In this document: positions 60,226 through 64,000 of the stretch, one piece after another
How positions within the stretch are numbered: position 1 is the stretch's first letter
Layout of the letters: every line of letters begins with the position of its first letter
From: Chalara sp. BL73
Taxonomy: Eukaryota; Ascomycota; Leotiomycetes; Helotiales
Direction: 5' to 3'
NCBI GenBank assembly: GCA_918026815.1
Contig: CAKJVC010000202.1
Location: 186,001-250,000 of the forward strand
Length of the DNA stretch: 64,000 nucleotides
Notes under the pieces: model-generated
Told to the model about the DNA's origin: nothing
Database searches by the model: none
What the model saw: only the letters and a program-made list of their open reading frames with translations
Position numbers and translations under genes: made by a program

Positions 60226-62114
60226 AGTTTGGGGAAATCGTCTTTCCAATTCATGCGGCTATGCATAAGTTGATCCTCATATATAATGTTATGCCTGATC
60301 TTAATGCATTAACAACGACGCCATCTCGAAAATCTACGACCCTGGAGCTTCAAGCACCGCTTTCTTCCGATGCTTCCCGTCGCGTGGCATCAGGGGTCGA
60401 TCAGACGAATGACGAATTGGCCTTCGCTTGTTTCATATATGGTGCAGTGGTCAATTTGGCGAGAGTGAGGGAGGACGGGTAAGAGTGAGAGTGAAAGCCC
60501 CGCCACAAAGCCAGTTGTGTACCAAGCATTTTCAATCAGTGGATCTAGAGCCATGCCAAACCTTCTTTCTTCTTGTCCTTCATCACATACGAGCGTTATA
60601 TCACAACCTGCATAATGAAGGATCCTATCGCTAATTGATGGCTTTACTCTGGACGAAGGGCATGAATATCATCAAAAAAAGTAACAATCAAAGAGAAAGC
60701 ATACTGCTAGATAGCCGTATCCAAATTGACTGACTCCTGAAAGCTGGCGCCTGAGCCAATGATATTCGCGTCGGCAAGACACCCGACAAGCGATTATCGA
60801 GGTGCTTTGACTCTGCACTCTTTCCTTCGTTTCACAGAACAGCTCTCTGCATCGGCTGTAATCCACCTTTTCCTCTTTGCCTCGGCCATTAACCAGACTG
60901 CAATGGAACGCACAGCAGCCGGTAAAAGCCACCATTTCTGTTTGTCCGACATTCTTCGGCCCCCTTTTCTTCACCTTTCCCAATCTTTTTTTAACGATTG
61001 TCAAGTGTCGTCGTCGTGTCTCATGCATGCAGTTGCTATTATAACCTTGGCATCTGCATGAGAAGCGATAGCTCTAGCATATGAGAGGGCTTGGACGGGC
61101 TATCGCCACCAATATGCCACGAAATATACATGATCAAAGGCATGGAAATTATGCCCGACAACCATGTCATGCCTTTCTCCCCAAGATGATTTGTTCAGCA
61201 TGAAGCTGAACGTTGTGGTGCTTCTTCCAATACAGTGGCTTCCAGGGATGGAAGATCGTTGACCAGGCCTTAGCAGAACCCTAGCAGAGCCTAGGCGGTG
61301 CCTTAGCAATGCCCAGCCAAGCCCCCGCTCCCCTGCAGCGCCGCCAAGGACGAAGATGGCCGGCTCGCTACCAGTCAATCATCTCGATCTCTCACAGTGC
61401 TGGAGGGAATAGGGTATGGAGGGGCCTTATTTTCAATGTTTCAAAAAGGCCCGTTGGATTCTTCAACTTTGTGATATACACGCTGCAAGCTGCGCCAAAT
61501 AATCAGCAGGTCTTGGTGTGACAGCTAACGGCCCCCTCTGGCAGCGAGAAATTCATTGTCGGTCAGCTGTCATTTGCGGAAAAGCAAAAATGGCTGCGTT
61601 CGTCGTGGGGTAATGTAAGTCGAGCATACACTAGTACTAGTAACGTGTTCGTGCCTCTCTATGCGGCTCAGCAGGGATTAGTCGGTATCGAGCCTTTTCG
61701 TCACATCCCAACTGAGCGCTCCCAATTTAGCCCACACGACGGAAGGCCATGTCGAGCTATTTGGTCCCATGTTTCATCGATTTACCGCTGGCTCCCTACC
61801 ATCCGCTTGCCAATGTTGCAGAATATATATCCTACGGGCATTCCCATGCATGACCTCTAGTACGTTGCTTAATTGATAGTCCTATAGGTAAATGACAACA
61901 CCATCGCGCATCCACAAGAACCTAAACATGAATGACTTATAGAGCGGGCGGTACAGTATATCTGTCTTCCATCATTCCAGCGCCACGTTGTTGTCTGCGA
62001 GTATGAGCCGGAGCAAACCAGCAAACGCATGCCTCGCCTACCCTCTTCCAACCTCGACTTCACTGCTGAATACCGAATCAAGGAGGTGCTTCTGCTAGCA
62101 GAACTACAGCGACA
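60226..62114. other. 1.9 kb intergenic, no gene seen
   Basis: Frames of up to ~118 codons occur on both strands but overlap each other and lack domains. A short degenerate repetition of CTTAGCA/CCTAGCA-type words lies near 61265-61315. Confidence 0.5.
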
Positions 62115-64000
62115 ATGAGCAGATTCAGAGGAAAGAAGGCCTCGCCTCTAAGAACCAATACAGGATCAATCAGAGGGGTAAAAATCAGCGCTCCCATCCC
62201 TTTCCCGGATGATGAGTTCCCAATTCGGGAGCCAGGAACCGGTATCGCAACTCCGCTTGGAGACGAGGGACACGAGAAGCAGTTGCAATTGAGTAATGCC
62301 AGACCAGACAGCGATGCATTGCCTGCCCAAACTGCTTCAGTATATTCCGAGGAACCCGCAGAGGGAATAGAAGCCACGCCAATTGCTCAATCATCTCGTG
62401 AGCCACCAGAACCGGTCACTCGGGTCGTGCCAGCTATACAACCTTCATCATCTCCTTCTAGTGCTGGCAAGCCACAGCGAAAAAAGTCGACTTTAGGAGG
62501 TGTCTTCCGCAAGCTTTTCGGGAAGAAGCCAAAAAATAATGTGCCGGCCGGTTCAGGCACCCGTGCTGAGCAGCATCGTAGCGTAAGTTGTGCACGTCTC
62601 TATCTACTAGACAATCTCTAACGTATTTTAGGATCCCACAGCCTTGGGTAGGAGTCCAAAAGAAAATGCGCTTTCCCAACAGCGGTCGGCATCCTTGCCT
62701 ATAAACGAGTACAATCGAGCGCTGCGGTCTCACTCAGTAGTCATTGACGATAAAGAGACTAGGGATTCTGTGCAGTCAATTCGAAAACCAGGAATGAGAC
62801 AGAGAAGGTCTACAACACCGAGCAGATTGTGGACGCCAAACAGAGCTCCTGGATATGAAGATTGGACTGGACTTTCGCCAAGACCTGCGAGTAGTCACGC
62901 ACGAGATAGCAGGTATCTCGCCGATGCCAATGACGAAGAGCCGATAGGCGTTGCAGTGACATGTCACCCAAATCGTAGGTCACGAAGTCTCGGCGAGCTA
63001 AGAGAGACTATGATGTCCCACCAAGTAGTTCGCCGACGAAGTGATGAGATCAGATACTGGAGGGAGAGTTATGATCCGGGATTATTGTCCCCAATGTCAT
63101 CTAATAAAGCGGATGCGGAGGGTGAAGAACCCATCAATATAGAAGGGCCACCACTTCCCGAACAAGAGCCAGAGAAGCCAACGCAACCTTTCAATTTTGG
63201 TCCATTGGGAGAAATGGCTGGTATGAAGATAACACAGGCTGCAAGTCTCGAGAGCCGGGTTTTAAGATTGGAGAAAAAGGTGAATGAAGTGGACAAAGTT
63301 TTATCTCGAATGCATACTCGTTCAACAGACCCCCTCATACTTCAAGATCCGCCTGGCAGGACTTCAAGGAGAGGCCGCAGCAGTTCAGGCCCCCGACCAA
63401 AAACAGACGAGTCCGAAATTTCTTTGCCTAATAACCATCTATATCGGGGAGTACAGCAGACACATCCTCTACACCCCAAAAGCCAGTTTCGGTCATCCTC
63501 GTATGGAAGCACTCGACCATCAACAACATCTACAACTAATTCACAACGCATGTCTTTTGAGAACACATCTCATGCATTTCTTTCCTCTACAGAGCCTACG
63601 GAACTCAGCACATCACGCCAGAACGCTCGTCCGCTCTCTACTTCTACTACTATCCGTGGTGTCCCTTCCAGCTCGCCTACTCACTCCAAAGGCGAAGGCT
63701 TGACAGGCGAGCATTATACCACGCTGACGAACATGATACTTGCTGAGCAAGCAGCACGTCAAGATCTCGAGGCCGTAGTCAAGGATCTACAACAACAGCT
63801 GTACCAGCAATTACAAATAATACGGGCCTCGAGATTGCCTCTTCCAGGTACAGCTAGCGTGCCAAGCGGAGGAGCATTCTCCACCTTCGATGACAGCGAT
63901 GAGGAAGGACAATTGGCCCATGATGACTTCCGCACGCCTAATGAAGAAAGAACCCACTTCGGGGACGAGATATTTGGGGATGTGAAATCTAATGTTGAAA
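62115..64000 (+). CDS. Disordered coiled-coil protein, partial (runs off right edge)
   Basis: Unknown function. The first exon (62115-62582) starts MSRFRGKKASPLRTNTGSIRG, and exon 2 opens at 62632 and stays open to the window end, so at least ~610 residues are present and the C-terminus is missing. The protein is mostly low-complexity, rich in Ser, Arg, Pro and Glu. Features include a basic patch KKSTLGGVFRKLFGKKPK near residue 120 and serine-arginine segments (RRSRSLGELRETM). There are also two short heptad-like stretches, ESRVLRLEKKVNEVDKVLSRM and a later EQAARQDLEAVVKDLQQQLYQQ. An acidic FDDSDEEGQ follows. No signal peptide or membrane segment. It resembles conserved fungal scaffold-type proteins, but I cannot name it. 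Confidence 0.7.

Noticed and set aside
61265..61315. Repeated CTTAGCA/CCTAGCA words
   Set aside because: Too short and degenerate to call a tandem repeat.
60672..61378. Minus-strand frames of about 90-118 codons downstream of the helicase
   Set aside because: No domain or splice chain, and plus-strand frames overlap them equally well.

Overview
The window is nuclear DNA of a filamentous ascomycete (Pezizomycotina). Genes carry many short GT-AG introns of about 45-100 bases, and the recognisable products are eukaryotic and fungal: SmD1, Pkr1, a complex I subunit, Swr1, Trs130, a SUN-family wall protein and a fungal wax-synthase-like MBOAT. The gene types would fit Leotiomycetes, but the sequence alone does not fix the genus. 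No tRNA, rRNA, CRISPR array or intact transposon was seen.

Layout. (1) 0.1-1.6 kb: SmD1 and Pkr1, both minus. (2) 3.5-27.3 kb: an accessory island built from three gene families, each present more than once. Two paralogous NB-ARC/TPR (NLR-like STAND) genes face each other (3581-7980 plus; 15871-20037 minus). Two AsaB-like oxygenase genes are present, one intact (22408-23505) and one broken (8793-9920). Three copies belong to a family I cannot name, with a single C-terminal membrane segment: A at 11267-12943 intact, B at 13273-15139 broken, C at 25110-27226 intact. (3) 27.2-31.3 kb: about 4 kb without a convincing gene. (4) 31.3-50.7 kb: a dense housekeeping block with a SCOC-type coiled-coil protein, a conserved unknown, NDUFB8, SWR1 (1629 codons), a wax-synthase-like MBOAT, TRS130 and an amino-acid permease. 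(5) 50.7-64 kb: SUN/GH132 protein, DUF202 protein, SMUBP2/Hcs1-type helicase and a disordered protein that runs off the right edge.

The housekeeping genes serve unrelated processes (splicing, V-ATPase assembly, respiration, H2A.Z exchange, Golgi traffic, wall remodelling, DNA helicase) and show no shared pathway. The island is the interesting part. It pairs nucleotide-binding receptor-like genes with an undescribed membrane-anchored family and shows birth-and-death turnover: A, C and AsaB copy 2 are open, while B and AsaB copy 1 carry a frameshift and a nonsense codon each. Exon structures were worked out by hand from splice signals, reading-phase agreement and comparison between paralogs inside the window. 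They are not supported by transcripts.
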